64,000 bases of DNA from Acanthornis magna (Eukaryota; Chordata; Aves; Passeriformes; Acanthizidae). This document shows, piece by piece, positions 10,786-24,705 of this stretch. Both the position numbers and the translations under genes were made by a program. Each line of letters opens with the position of its first letter. Position 1 is the first letter of the stretch. Below the pieces are notes generated by a model. That model made no database searches. It had not been told where the DNA came from and saw only the letters and a program-made list of their open reading frames with translations. The DNA lies in contig JAWUZG010000970.1 of NCBI GenBank assembly GCA_036785705.1, positions 5,469,501 to 5,533,500 of the forward strand, read 5' to 3'.

Positions 10786-13700
10786 GTCTAATGTAAGCAT
10801 TCAATGGATAGATCTGTCCCCTTACAATTTCACTGTCCACAAATGGAAAATCACTGATCCTGCACTTGGAATGCTCAGAAGAGCAGGCAACTCAAGTGTT
10901 TAATAAAAAACAGGAGTTAGAAAGAGGATGAAGAGTGGGAATAATGTGGTAGCAACTGCAGAGAAACTAGAGACATATGCCAATTCCAGGAAAAACTATG
11001 GGTAAAGACTTGGGAGAGAGTAGAAAAATAAAATTGGTTCTGCTATAGAGATTCCTCATGGAGGCCTGACCCTAAACTGTTACAAACCTTAGGAATGAGA
11101 GGTGAGTGAATGACAAGGGTCCTTCGGAGAGCTCGTAAGAGTCTTTGTCCCAAGGAAGCTATTCCCAGTTTCAAAATTCCAAAACTGTTATCTGAAATGA
11201 CAACTATTTTTAATTGATTATGACATACTCAAAATACATTAAATAAGATTTAATAGGATGTGAATCATCAGGACAGCTGCTTTGGTGACACAAAATGCAC
11301 AGAAACCATTTTGATCCTATTTCACAGAATGTATTCTGTGTCACTTACATGGCATGATCACAGCTACCCAGGCTGCTTTCTTGGGATATCATTGGGGTTT
11401 AATTACCTTGTCAATTAGAGTTAGAGGTATTAATGTGGCAGTGAAATGATAAAGATTGCTCATGGGTTCTATTCTCTACTTGTTTGTATTCATCAGTCTT
11501 GAAAGAGGAGGGCTTTACACATTGTCTTGTCATGGATGCTAATAAGCCTATAATGAGAGATTCACTGCATCAAATAAAACAGGTGTCAGCAGCCATGAAG
11601 AGAACAAGCTAAGATAATGGTACAATGTAGTCCAGTAATGAAGAGGTGGAGAGTGTAGTCTCCTGGATAGGGCAGAACACTGTTATTTTTCAAGGATGGA
11701 TGGATTTAGCCAGTGAATGGGTAAAAGCATTTAAGAAGAGGGGAATGAGGTAAAAAAACAGCCACTTCTGAAAAAAATGGATCAGGATGAAAGTGCATTG
11801 TATCAACACATGCTCTATGAAGCTATAGAAAGCGTTTAAAACTGAATATTGAGTAAATGGAAGTAATTGTCAACAAAATTCTGAACTAGGGTAAATCAGA
11901 AAAGCATTCTTAAAGTATATAAAGCTATGTTGACTTACATCTCCTGAGACTACAAAGTCTCAGGCTAAGTCCCATGTTCATATGCAAAGCATTTTGGATC
12001 AATGTTTTTAGTTTCAAATGATCTGGATTAAGTTGGACAGAGTGTAAAAATGAGAACTATTATTAATATTGCATGCCACAAGCTATATCAACATATCAAA
12101 TGTAAATGGTTTTGTGCAGGCTAGTACTGGCTTAGTGCTTTCAGCATCTTTAGTGGAGCAAATGCTTATGGTGTCCCTGGGTGATTAAACCACATTGGTT
12201 TTCAAGGTAAAGTAAAAAACGCATAAAGTCCATACACGTCTAGATTATTTATTTGTGTGACTCGTATAAGTCATATCATGCTGTGATTTTAATGAGTTCT
12301 ATCTTCACATGTTCCTACTCCTGGAAGACCCTTATGGTCTTGCTCTGTAACTTATTCCCTCAAGGTGCTTTACACACAAAATAGAACTATTTCTGAAAAA
12401 TGGGGTTCTAAGAACTGTCACACATCAATAGATGTATTTGGGTGGAAACAAAAAACTATAAGCAGTTGATGCTGCTAGCCACGTCAATAGTAAAATTGGG
12501 AGAATCCAGACATTCAGAGTAGGTGTCCTTTTTTTGCTTCCAGTTTGTAGACTATGATTTTTGACATACACTACTCTTATGTTCAATCAGGTTTTTGTGC
12601 CAATTTTAATGAACAATGCTTCAGTACTTGACATGAAAATACTAAAAGAACAATGATAAGAATTCACACCATGTAATTACCATTACATAAAATCATTAGG
12701 GTTTATAAGAACAAAAAATGCACATGATATAGGAATATCATACTTTCATTCCGTTTTCAAACATTTAGGACTCAAAATACCTCTCAGCAGTCTCACAGGA
12801 ATAGCAATTTTTCCAATGGCCCTTAACAGCAGTACAGCTTCCTTCACAGAACAAGGGCAGCAGATCACTATAAGAGTGTAGATTCCCTGAGCTAGCATTA
12901 ACAGCCCTCTGTGTTTATTTCAGGAAGACTTTCTTGATTATTAGAGATGTTTCTCTGGGCTGTGGTAAAAGCATTATAAGCCTTCAAAGGGAAAATCATG
13001 TGGGACAATTTCAGACACTGACTGAATACATATTAAGCTAGCATTTATTCCATGTGCAACAACTTGAGTCCAAGACTAGATTTTATACCCTCGCTGTTAA
13101 AAATTGTAAAAAATTGTTTACTTAAATTCCTTGCAGGTTGTTTCTTGGATGTCTTTTCCCCATTACCTTTCCACTCCTCACATTGAAAATATCTAGTGTA
13201 ACAGGTTCTCTAGGTTCTGGTGGAGAACTATTTGGACAGCTGACAAGAGAGGCCAGAAGCTCAACCCTCTAGGAATCTCTGCAGATGGGATAAAGTGCTC
13301 TGTTCTCGGGTTTCACAGAGCCATCTCCTGTTCCACACTTTTGCATAGAGAGGCTGCCATCTCACTAATTTGCAGGGCTGTTCCCTTAGCAGTACCACAT
13401 GTCAAGGACTCAGAGCCTTTCCCTTGATCAGCACCTGCCTTCCCTCAGTTCCTTCTTATTCAGCTCATATGGCCCAAGCATCATGAAGCGTGGTTGAGTA
13501 AAAGAAAGAAGGAATTTATCTTGGTACCTTTCTGGTTCCTACAGTGGATCACAGCAAATGACGGTCATCTTATTTAGGATAACATCTGGAAAATTCAAGT
13601 TCCGTCATTAAAAGCATTGTATGCTGGTCTTTTATTGATTTCTTGGGATATTGTTATCCTTTGTTTCATGCATTGTAGAAGAAGTGATAAGCAGCTGGAA

Positions 13701-16700
13701 GGAACCTAGAAATTCAGAATCCATTAGGATTCATCACTACCAGCCTCTGTTTCATCAGCATGCTAGCCTTTGGGCTACTGCATTTTTTTGCATCTAGCCA
13801 AATCAAATTATAAGTGATCAGTGTCATTATCCTGTTTCACAATAATGAATAGGAAAACATAGAGCCACCAGATGCTCTGATGGGCAACAGGTTGGTGGGA
13901 GCTGGGAGACTGTGATGGGGGACCTTTGCTCTCCCTCACAGTTTCCTACTTCCAGCTAATCTCACCTTGTCAGAGGATAAGAACTTCCCCCTTGAGATAA
14001 CACTTCATGAAGGAGCTGCATGACAGAGTAAGGTTAAAGGTCTTTATGCTACCAATCTCATCTGTTTAAGGGTACAGCTCCTTTTACCCAGTACAGTCAC
14101 TCTTTCAGCTACTTTTCCAAGGTATTCCACTTTGTGAAGGAAATTGTCTCTCCTTACCTTTATTCATGTAAGATAAATGACCTCTCTACTCCTTAAAGCT
14201 CCTCCTTTCTGGGACTCACAATTCTTTGCTGTCACACACTCTGCTCTAAGCTGGGATCTTTTTTACCATAATGGAAAATGTGTAGGTAGTAGGAAGAAGA
14301 AGGGGGTCATGCTCCTCTCCTTTTATCTTGCTAAAATGGAAAACTCCTTCTGTTAGCATCATCCCTGCTCTTGAGAGAGGAAAGAGAAAGCATGGGCCAC
14401 AACTCTGATGGGCAGCACAGAAAGGGGCCTGGATGTCAAAGTAAGTGCACAGCATGTCCATTTCATTTAGCATATATTTTGAATCTAGATACTTCCCTGG
14501 CATTGGAATATCACTGTTGTATAATCACATGTATATCTATTCTACAGCCTCACCCACCAACAGGCATGTGCCTTTATTTCTGTTATGCCCCAATCCAATA
14601 AGCACCTATTACAGAGACATCAAAGAAAACAATAGCAACCGAATAATGTTACACTTGATGCTACAGAACTAAAATTAAATATCTGAAGCAGGATAAAGCC
14701 ACAAGATAAATGTCTTCAAAGTCAGAAAAAAATAATGTTATGGCTCTAACCTGTTTACATGAAAGTATTTTCTCTGGTGGGATAATCAAAGTTTCAAAGA
14801 CCTTGTCCTATAGAATACCAAATCCTATTACTATTCAGCAGGGGAAAAGCTATTCCCTTAAAATCAAGGTACTTTTTAAGAGCTTTCAGCAGGAAAAAGC
14901 TTGTATTTTGAGCACAAGCACACACAGAAAGCACCTCAAAGGGAAATGTTAGCCTCAAATTAATTTCTATCAGATTTGATTGAAAAATTCACACATATCT
15001 GTCCACTGGAGGTTTGGGACCTGGCTGCCTGACTGGGATTTGGTAATCAAATAGAGACTCCTACAATATGTGTATCAGTTTGCTGTAGTCAAGAAATATA
15101 GCTGTAAAATGTGCATCATATCAGTAAAATTAGAACAAGCTGATTTTTTGTATGCAGCTTCATTTGTTCATTAACTAAATAAGTACCCATAATTAGAAAA
15201 AAAAATCAAAATACAAATTTAAAAAAAAATTTAAATGTTATGTTAATATTATTGCAGCAAGTCTGAACCAGTTAGTATACTTGAATGGATTTTTCCTACA
15301 AAGCGAAGATCAGATGCTTTATTTCTTGTGCACTTGTTGCTGGTCACTAATTGCAGCTACTCTAAAAATAAGCAAGACTTCAAACCTTTCTCATATGGCA
15401 AGTTCTGAAAAACTGCATTAATCCTTCCTTCAGTTTCTCAAAGAACTGCTTAACTTTCTCTTATTTTCTCCCAAATTCTTACTTCTAAAACTTCAACATC
15501 TAAAAAAAGAAATAGTAAAAAAAAAAAAAATAAATCTCTTGAGAAAAGGTTTCATTTTCCAGACACATCTAATAAAAATGAGGTATCCAAATGTAAAGGC
15601 AGCAGTTACAGATGTGTAGCTGTACTGCCACATAGCTCACATTACCCCGGATTCAGCCAGACCCCTAGTTGTGTTGGAAGCCTCATGCAGAACTGCAGAA
15701 GCATAGCACTTTTGACACAATAAACCCATACAAAATTGATGTCTGCTGTCAGTCACTGAAAACAAGAATCTCGAATTTTAACATCGTTTATATCAGCACT
15801 GCACACCATTTTGAACTTTGACCTCATTATATAACTGACTTTATTATCAGACTCAAATTCTGAGACAGAACTTCAGATCCAAACTGATCACTATTTAACT
15901 AAACAGTGGAAAAAAGAAAATGCATTAATCCAAATTAAACTGAGGCAGCTATGAGAATATTTGTTGGATGACCTACAGAAATTTTATTTAGTTTATAACA
16001 TATTTCATTTAAACTTTCTGTAAAGGCTCTTTAAATGAAAGAGTTTTGGAAGAAAGGCAAGTGGGGAATAAGAAACTGAGGGGAGGGAGAAGAAAAAATT
16101 AAATACAAACTTTGGCAGATTGGTGTGTAAAAAGCAGGAAAGCAAAGAAATAGAATATGGGCAAAAGAACAATTGAAGGAATGGAAGCTGAACAGGAAGA
16201 AAAGGGACAACAGCCATCATTGGAAATAGAAGATGAAAGCTTGGAGACAGAGAGAGAATGTCCAAGTTTCAGACCTAACAGATGATCATCTCAAGAAAAT
16301 TACTTGGTTTCTTTCAGAACTTCTGAGTAATGAGTTTGCTAGATCTTATGTCTGTGTAGGTCCAGTTTGGACAAGAGGACCAGCAAGCAACACAAAGGCC
16401 TTACTCTTGAAAACTGAATGGTAGCTATTCAGGACAGGAATGGAGCTAATTTCCCTCATATTATTTCCTCCAATATAATACTCCAAGCTTCTGGGGCCTG
16501 ATGAGGAGAAAACAAAGTCATTTACACCCTGGAGACCCTGTCTAGTATAACAGTAACATCACCTCCCTGCTATCTCTGGCTCCATAATGTAGAGCTCCCT
16601 TAAAATGTCATGTTAAAAACTAGCCGAATTAACTGCTCCTTTCACTTACTTTTATATATATTTTTTCCAGTCTAAAAAAAGAGATGAATGAGGGGAAGAA

Positions 16701-19700
16701 CACATAAGTTTACTTGTAAGCTGAATGAAAACAGAAAAAAAATTGGAAGAACTGTGGCACCAGCACTGCAGTCAAGTCTCTAACAGCTTGGGACTTGCTG
16801 AAAATTTTCAGTTTCATCCCTTATTGCCACAGATCATATGTATTCTTTGAGGCATTTTGATTTCTGTAACATTTTCCATTGTACCTTCCTCTTTTATCTT
16901 CTTTATCTACCAACCAGATAACACTGTATTTTTAACAGGCATCTCCATTAGGATATCGACTAAGTGGCTCCCAAGCCCTCTGTCACAAGTCACTGACACA
17001 AGGAGATAGATAAAGTAGTTATTGATGTTTTCTACTGCCTTGGTAGCTGACACTATTTCCAACTATTTTTGGAGAATGAGGAAAAGAGGGAGTATAAAAA
17101 TAACAGCATAGGGTCACTTCAGAATCTATCTGTAGGCAACCGCAGCCACTTCCCACTCCCCCCAAAAAAAATCTGTGGTGAACAAATACAGTTTTCTGGC
17201 TGTCATATATTCACAACTCATCACATTCTTTACAAGGGATTGAAGTCGCAACATCTGTGCTTTTGGGGTGATTGATTTTTGAGGAATTATGCTGGATACA
17301 ACTGACTCCCAAAAAACCATTAACGCTTTCACAGAGTAAGGGAGTCTTAAGGATCAGATTCCAGAGGCATGAGTTAAAGCAGAAGGTATGATGAGTTAGG
17401 CCTGTCAAAACTAAGAAGGGAAGACCAAACCCATGCATAATGGGGACAACTTGTAGTGTTGGGACACTGTTGCTTACTAGATGAGTTGTAGAAAAGCATG
17501 TGATGTGATCCAATAACGTTGCACAAACACTAAGTGCTACTCTAAAAAAGACCATGTAATTAAATTACGGAAGTTGTTACAGAATTTTATGAAAGCCAAA
17601 GGCATAAGTTAACGGGTATGGAACACAGTGATCCTAGTTGCAAAGCCTAGCCAAGTTCTTCATTGTAGGAAGTCAAGAGCATCACTTTACATTTACCTTA
17701 TTTTATTTTACTTCGCTAAACACCGAGGAGCAACCACTTCTGAAAACACCTGTAATGTGAAGTAATACAGCATTTATTGTATTCTTCAGAAAGGCAGAAT
17801 GGCCTACAGACAAATGTAATTCAAAAGTCTTGCAGTCATTTGTTTCCCTTCATAATTTCAGTTCCGTGATTCTTTATTGCATGGGAAAACTAAAATTTCA
17901 TCAAAAAAACTTCAACTTCGAATACGGGCATGTGAAGAGAAAGCTAGAAGGTATGACCTTGCCGTTCTGCGTGGACTGAAAAAATGAGAAAAAGTAATCA
18001 TATGGACATATAATTTCATTAACTTAAGCCAGTCTTTTAGTTCTGGCTCATGATTTTAGAACACTTTGAGGAGTTGCAGTTTTGTTCGTGCTTCAGGCTT
18101 ACCAGTACAATAAATATATTGTTAAGCAGAACATAATCAGAAAAAAAAATATAAAACATATTTCTAGCAACTGGTTATATAAAATATTGCACCTTTTCTT
18201 TCAGATCTTCAGGTAAGTGCAGTTGAATTCGCTGAGTGCTCACAACTTCTATGAAAGTATGGTCTAGGATCCATTCACGAAGAGCCTTGTGTATAACCAT
18301 CCTCATGTTACTGTGTACCTTGAATACCAACAAGCTTATAGCAGGCCAACAAATGCATAGATATTCAGGGTTTGAACACAAGCACAGAACTGTTCATTTA
18401 GAGCATGCAATGGTCTGGTGGACTCACGGGTAGGCTGAGGGGCAGGTAGAGGAATCTCTTTCCTTAACAGGTTCCGCAACCTGTGTTGACAGCACTGCTA
18501 ATAACAGTTCTCTGAAAGACAGGCTGCTAATGACTGATTTTCAATCACTTCAGCTTCTCCTGGAGTAGAAATTAACTGCTCTGGCTCAGAAAAATTGTTG
18601 ACTGGGGTAAGCTGCATGGTTTTTTGTTTGTGTTATTTAACCATTTGGAAGACAATGAAGACAGCATTGGCATCATTTAAACAACAACAAGCTGTGGCTC
18701 ACCTTCAAACAATTTTATGGGTGATTTTAAAAAATACCCCAACCTTTGCTATTGTAGTAAATAAAGGAGACCACACAGGTGATCATGTCTAAATTTTCTG
18801 TTCTAGTACTGTTAACACCAAAGGGTTAAAAGAAACTGCAACTATGCGGTCCAAGACACTTGGACAGAAAGTTGGTATTTGTGATCACAGTCAGTGTTGA
18901 ACCAGTTAAAAGTTTTGAATCTAATCATGTCAGTTGCTTGAAGAAGATTTTGCTAATAAAAAAGCACAACAGAACAAGCACAGTAAAATAATATGTCTTT
19001 TGGATTCATATTTCTTTCTTGTCTGCAGCATTTAAGCATTAACAAAAAGTCAGCTAAAGTAATAATACAAAAGCCAAAAGCAGTAACGAAATTAAAATCA
19101 CAAAAATCTTAGAGTGAAAATATTAGAACTTTTGTTTTCTAATTCTTACTAGCATTAGTGAAATATATTAAATTGTAAGATTTTATCTTTACTGAGTGTA
19201 AAATCTATTTTAATGCATTTATTTGTTGCATGTATTTTTTTTACTTTTAAGTGATTTTTTTGCAATCTATAAGTGACAAGCTTCTATGTTTGCAAGATAA
19301 AGTAATTATTTTTATCAAGAAAAAGGTAAATGGCAGAATAAAAATTTAAACACCCACTTTTCCAGGCAGAAAAACTATCTCATATAATTGCTTCTTATCC
19401 CTGTAACAGTTTAACAGCAAGTTTCAGACTTATTTTAGTTTTTTAAACATTCTAGAATCAGGTTAGAAGATGCAGAAAAGACCATTATCAACACTGCTCC
19501 AGTTCTCCAATTAGTATTGAGTATTTTCAGGTGAAAAAAAGATTATAAAAATGGTTGTCTGAAGTCAAAGTGCAAATGGTTCAAAAGTTCCTATTGCCAC
19601 TTCAGAAAATGAATCATGATCTTTTCCGCCCTGTGAACAAGAACCATGTTTTAATTCTAAAAACGTCTTAATTTTAGTGGCTACTGAGGTTGCTTCCCTA

Positions 19701-22700
19701 ACATAATAGTGAATTTGATTTAATCACTTCTCATTTTCATAATCAGAGATTTGGATTTTCTCTTTTTGTTCACTCATATGTGGTCTCCTTGTTCCTATGT
19801 TTCATGAAGTTTGCTGAGAAATTCTTGCAGGGAAAGAATATGGATCTCCTGCTCTTCTGAAAAGAAGAGAAAGCATTTCTCTGGCTTATGGGAACAGTAT
19901 TTACCCACATTCGTTCTGCTTCTTGAGCAATGTGGTAAGGGCTTATGCTTCAGCAAAGCATACTTTTATTCAACATGTGATGCCATCATCTCACCTGCCG
20001 ACAAGAGCTGACACAGCTGGCTTGACGTAGAGCACAACAGATGGAGCACCGACTGCTGCCTAAAGTTGCCAGCACTGTGCTCTGGTTTTGTTGTGACTGA
20101 ACAGCAAAATAGAGTCCTCAGTTTAAGAATCTGTCTATAAATTGCTGAGATCTATGGGTAAAAAGTTCTGTAGGAATGCCTCTAGATTAATAATAGTGTT
20201 ATTTTAATTCAATTGCTGTTAGCTACCATCTGTTTACATAATTCACCGGCACTGCAATGCTACTCTAGTGAGACTCTCTGCCAGTCAGTATTGCTGCAGA
20301 GCTGTTACTTCAATCTAAAATATTAAAAGACCAAAGTGATAAGACACCAGAAAAAAATTCAATATAAATTAACTAATGAGGGATACATTTTAGAAGTGTC
20401 TTTCTGTAAACTGTAGTACTACTTCTACGTATGAAAGCTTAAATTGCATTTTGTAATGGTGAAGAATGCAATTCTAAAACTAAGTTCTCAAGATCTACCT
20501 CATCCCATTGCATCTGGAATTTTTTAGTGGAAGAAGAGCATAAGGGAGTCACACAAATGCAGAAAATGAATTATTTCATTTTTTCAGAGTTTGTTTTACT
20601 TAGGTTAAAAACCTAATGAGGTAAAAAATTAGTCAGAGTGAAACTAGATAGGAATTCTTTCTATTTACTTCAATGGACTTTAAATCAGACCCAAAGAAAA
20701 CACGCATCTTGCCAGTGCTAGTTGACCAAAAAGCAGAAAACAGCATGATACAGAAATATGGTAGAAATTCTGGTCCTTAATCAGCAAAAACACAAACCCT
20801 CCCAGGCTTTTGCATCTGACTTTCTCTGTGCTCCAGGATACACATCTAGTGCATTTTAGTCTGAAGCCTAGTCCTTCCAGCACTTATCAGCCCTTAGTTA
20901 GAAGTGGGTGGAGGGAAGGGGTCCAAAGTGTCAGAATTTCAGGTGAGAAAGCGGCAGACTGAGTGCTCCAGAGAGCCAGTAGATGGAGGAGCTTTCTGCA
21001 TTTGGCTCTGAGCAAGACAAAGAGAAAAATATCTGGAAGCTCTATTAACCGGTGGATTTGTCTATCTATTCCTAGGACGTCTAAACCAGAATGTAATATT
21101 GAAAAATATTTGGTTACAGCACAAAGATTTTCTTGGGCTAGAAAGCTCCTCCATCCCCTCTCCTCAATCTCCTTTGCATATACAATTTTCTTCTGGAGAA
21201 AAAGGGATATTGATATAGAGCTTTTTAGAATAGCTACTCCATAATACCTATTTCAGAAAATACCTAGATTTAGAAAAACCATAAGGATGTCTCCCTATGA
21301 GGCCCGACTCTGTGAAGTGGCAATGTAGCTTAACTGCTCAGCATGTCAAAAGGAGGCTCTTCGTATGCATCTGCATTGCTCAGTCTCTGTTTAATGTACC
21401 GCCAAGGCACAGAAACAACCTATAATTCTGAGAAGCTGAAAGAACAGAAGATCCCTGTGGTCCTGTATTAATGCTTCAGAGGGAAAACCTGCAGGTGGAT
21501 ATTCACTCATTGCAGAGTCTCATCCTTCAGCATGTAGCTGTATCAGTTATCCTATATACTTCTGTCATCTGGAGATTTTCTGCTATTAAACTTGACCTTG
21601 GAAGGTAGTTCATGCATTGTTTTGCTTAGAAGAAAAGTCTTAGAAGAAAACAGATGCTAATCTCAGTAAGCTTGTATCTTAGGTATTCATTCACTAACAG
21701 ATGTGATTTTGTGCTTTTAATAAAACTTTCAAAAGATCATATTGATGTTTATTATGCATTGTCGTGATCAGTTTGATACTAGAAATAGCAGCAAGAAGGA
21801 TGCAGCTGAAAAACAGGGAAAAAAGAAATCTTTAAGTTATCTGTTAATCGTCATTACTACAGCTATAATGGAACCAGTGCCCACCCGACTAACAAAACCA
21901 TGTATATTCAGCAGACGCAGTACAAGGGGAAGAGTGTGTAACAGATAATTTAAAGCCAGGGCATGCTCAGGTAGTGCTGCACAGTGCCCTAAGAGCCTTA
22001 AACCTTCCTAATGCTAAGTGCCTTCCATCACATTACCCAACCCATATTTATTACATGATCAGAAACCTAGGTTTTGAGCCATTAACCATGGTGTGCATTG
22101 TATGTGTTGTCATTATTGCAGAGAAACTAATCTGGCATGCGGCATGAAGTATTGTAAGACATGAAGTATGGTAAGAAGGATTCTGAAATTATCATTGTTT
22201 TGTAAATTTTAGGAGGATAAGGTTCACTAAGATACCTGTTGATATCATATGAAATGTTTTGTCATGCATTTACCTGCCTGGGAGAACCTATTCCACTACA
22301 GAATTAATTATATATTTAGGAAACAAGATCTGTCAAAACAAGAAAAGTTTTCTTCTGTTCAATCCAATTAAATATTCAACACACCATGAACAAGAATGAT
22401 ACCATACATTTAGCTAATGATGTTATTCTGCCCCTGACATTAACACCAGAGATACTTTCTTCCTCTCAGATGACTTATTCAAGCTCTAAAAAATTAAGTA
22501 ATTTTAAGGACCTGTAGAATGAAAAATTAATCCACTGAGCATTTTATTCTCTATTGTCCTGATGCAACATCAGTTGAAATTGATGAGAATGTTTCTAGTA
22601 CTTTTAACAGCATTAGATAAGGTTTTTAAATATAGGAAAAAGTGCCAAAATCTTAAATAAGAATAATTTTGAAACAATAATTTGAAGTAGAGAGTGTTAG

Positions 22701-24656
22701 TTCTTGGTCTGAACAACTTCAGCTTGTACAGGAGTTTGATATAAAGTCTGAATGTCACATTCTTCCCTGCAGTGCCAGATACTTTAACTCATTAACTCAG
22801 ATCTCAGAAAAAAGAATGTAACCTTATATCATTTATACATATATTTTAAAGCAAGATTGTTCAGTTTGGAAAAGTTCCCAAATTCATAAAATAAATTTTC
22901 AAAAAATTGAACAGGAGAAAAATAGTAGTTATGCTAGGAAAAGTCACCTAGGATCAAATCCAGTCTCATGATATCTCAGACTACTCTATCACGTATTCCT
23001 GCTTATTTATTCATCTTTATTATACTGCCATCAGTTTTCTAGATCTAGCTTGATAGTAATTATAAATGGGTCCAGTGCAGTTAAGGACATGGCTCTTATT
23101 TAAAAGTGTTTATGAAGGAGATGGGGACTGGCCTTCGATCTACATGAGTGGCAAGTTTGTGAAATAGGTTCAATTAAAATTGCGCATCAAACTCATGTAG
23201 GATAGAGTGCACCTTGTAAGAGGATTGAAAGGCAGAGTACACAGAGAACTTTTGATAATGTGGGAGTAGGATGAGAGAGTACACTGAAATTTTATAAGCA
23301 TACTGGAATTGAGCCCAATAACCAGGCAACAGCTGTCCAAGTTTCTCCAAATAAGATGGGTGACAGACAGAGAAAAGGAAGTAATCATGATTTGCCATTT
23401 ATTATAAAATCTTGCTTTCAGCTTGGTAATCAAGGAAAAAAGATAGCAAGAGATACTTTATTGTAGGGTTTTTCAATAGCATCAGCAGTTTCAAACACAG
23501 TGTTCATCATCCTGTTCTGGCTAGAGCTCACAAAATAATAAAATATCTAAGGCTCTGTATTGATGTACAGTCTACATCTGGTTAGAAGGTATACACTCAA
23601 ACCCATTTAGCAGCATTAGATCTGGGCTCCAAAAAAAAAGCATTGAGCTAATTCCAACTGATATCCAACAGCAAAGTCCTGATGGAGACAAACCAGAGTT
23701 TTGGATTCCTGAGAATTTAAGCTGTGAGCAATACAAAATAATGATGTGGCAGAGAAAAATCTTCTGGAGAATTACTAGCTGGCATAAGGGTTTTTAGATA
23801 CATATCACTTTTAATATTATTTGCATATTTTCTATTCTCAAAATGAAGACAAATAAGAAAATTGAGGAGTTAAATTATTTTACATTAGATGAAGTTTAAC
23901 AAATTTTAAAGTTTCCAGCAATCACCAGGCTTCTGAAGCAGTCAAGCAAGATAGATAAATGTCCCCGTGGTATTAATCTCATTTGTCAAATACCTGAACC
24001 AAAGTTTAAAGAAGCCAAGTGGCATATACAAGATATGAAATATATGGCATAGCAAGAACAGAATGTGTGTTTCCTGGATCTTTAACTAGAGTGTGGATAT
24101 TTCTGCTTTGCCAACAGCTAATTCTTTTCACTCTCAATTATATATACACACACATACACCCCAGGAACGTGATACATCACTGAAAAATGTACTGCAGATA
24201 AGAAATGCCCTATCATAGCTAATCACCTTTGAAAGTTTTAATGTGAAAAATAGTATGTGTCCGTTCTGTAGATTTTTCATTAAAGAACATAGACCAATCC
24301 TAAACAAAAAAAAATATATTTGAGGAAGTAATAACCCAGAGTTTAAAAAAATATTGATTATGAAAAACTGTTTTCTTCATAAAGATAATGTTTCTATTTT
24401 AGCAAAAATAAGCTGTTTAGTCTCCACCAAAAAAACCAAAAACAACCCCAAAGTATGTTCTTACAGCACACATTTCATTTGTTGTGAGCTTTGTAGAATA
24501 ATGAGCATTCATCTTACACTTACCTATCACACTAAAAGATTTAAAATTCTTCTGGAAAGTCTGTGCCATTTCATGTATTACATGGAAAAAAATTAAACAT
24601 CAACTTTTAAAGTTTTGGGGGTTTTTTGTTTTTTGCAGGGGGTTTTGGAGGTTTTT
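10786..24656. other. Long non-coding AT-rich stretch
   Basis: About 14 kb without a supported gene. Open frames stay near or below 115 codons and overlap on both strands. There are A-rich runs (for example 15194-15240 and 15515-15530). I found no exon with good splice signals and no recognised repeat family. It is either intergenic DNA or an intron of a gene whose exons lie outside. Confidence 0.55.
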
Positions 24657-24705
24657 TGTGTTTGTTTGTTTGTTTGTTTGTTTGTTTGTTTGTTTGTTTG
24701 TTTGT
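24657..24705 (+). repeat. (TTTG)n microsatellite
   Basis: Twelve uninterrupted copies of a TTTG/GTTT unit. The sequence just upstream, from 24611, is an impure G/T-rich run of the same style (GGGGGTTTTTTG), so the tract sits in about 95 bp of pyrimidine/G-biased DNA. Confidence 0.95.

Noticed and set aside
24657..24705. TTTG array considered as a CRISPR-like or regulatory array
   Set aside because: It is a pure tetranucleotide microsatellite without spacers, in a vertebrate genome.
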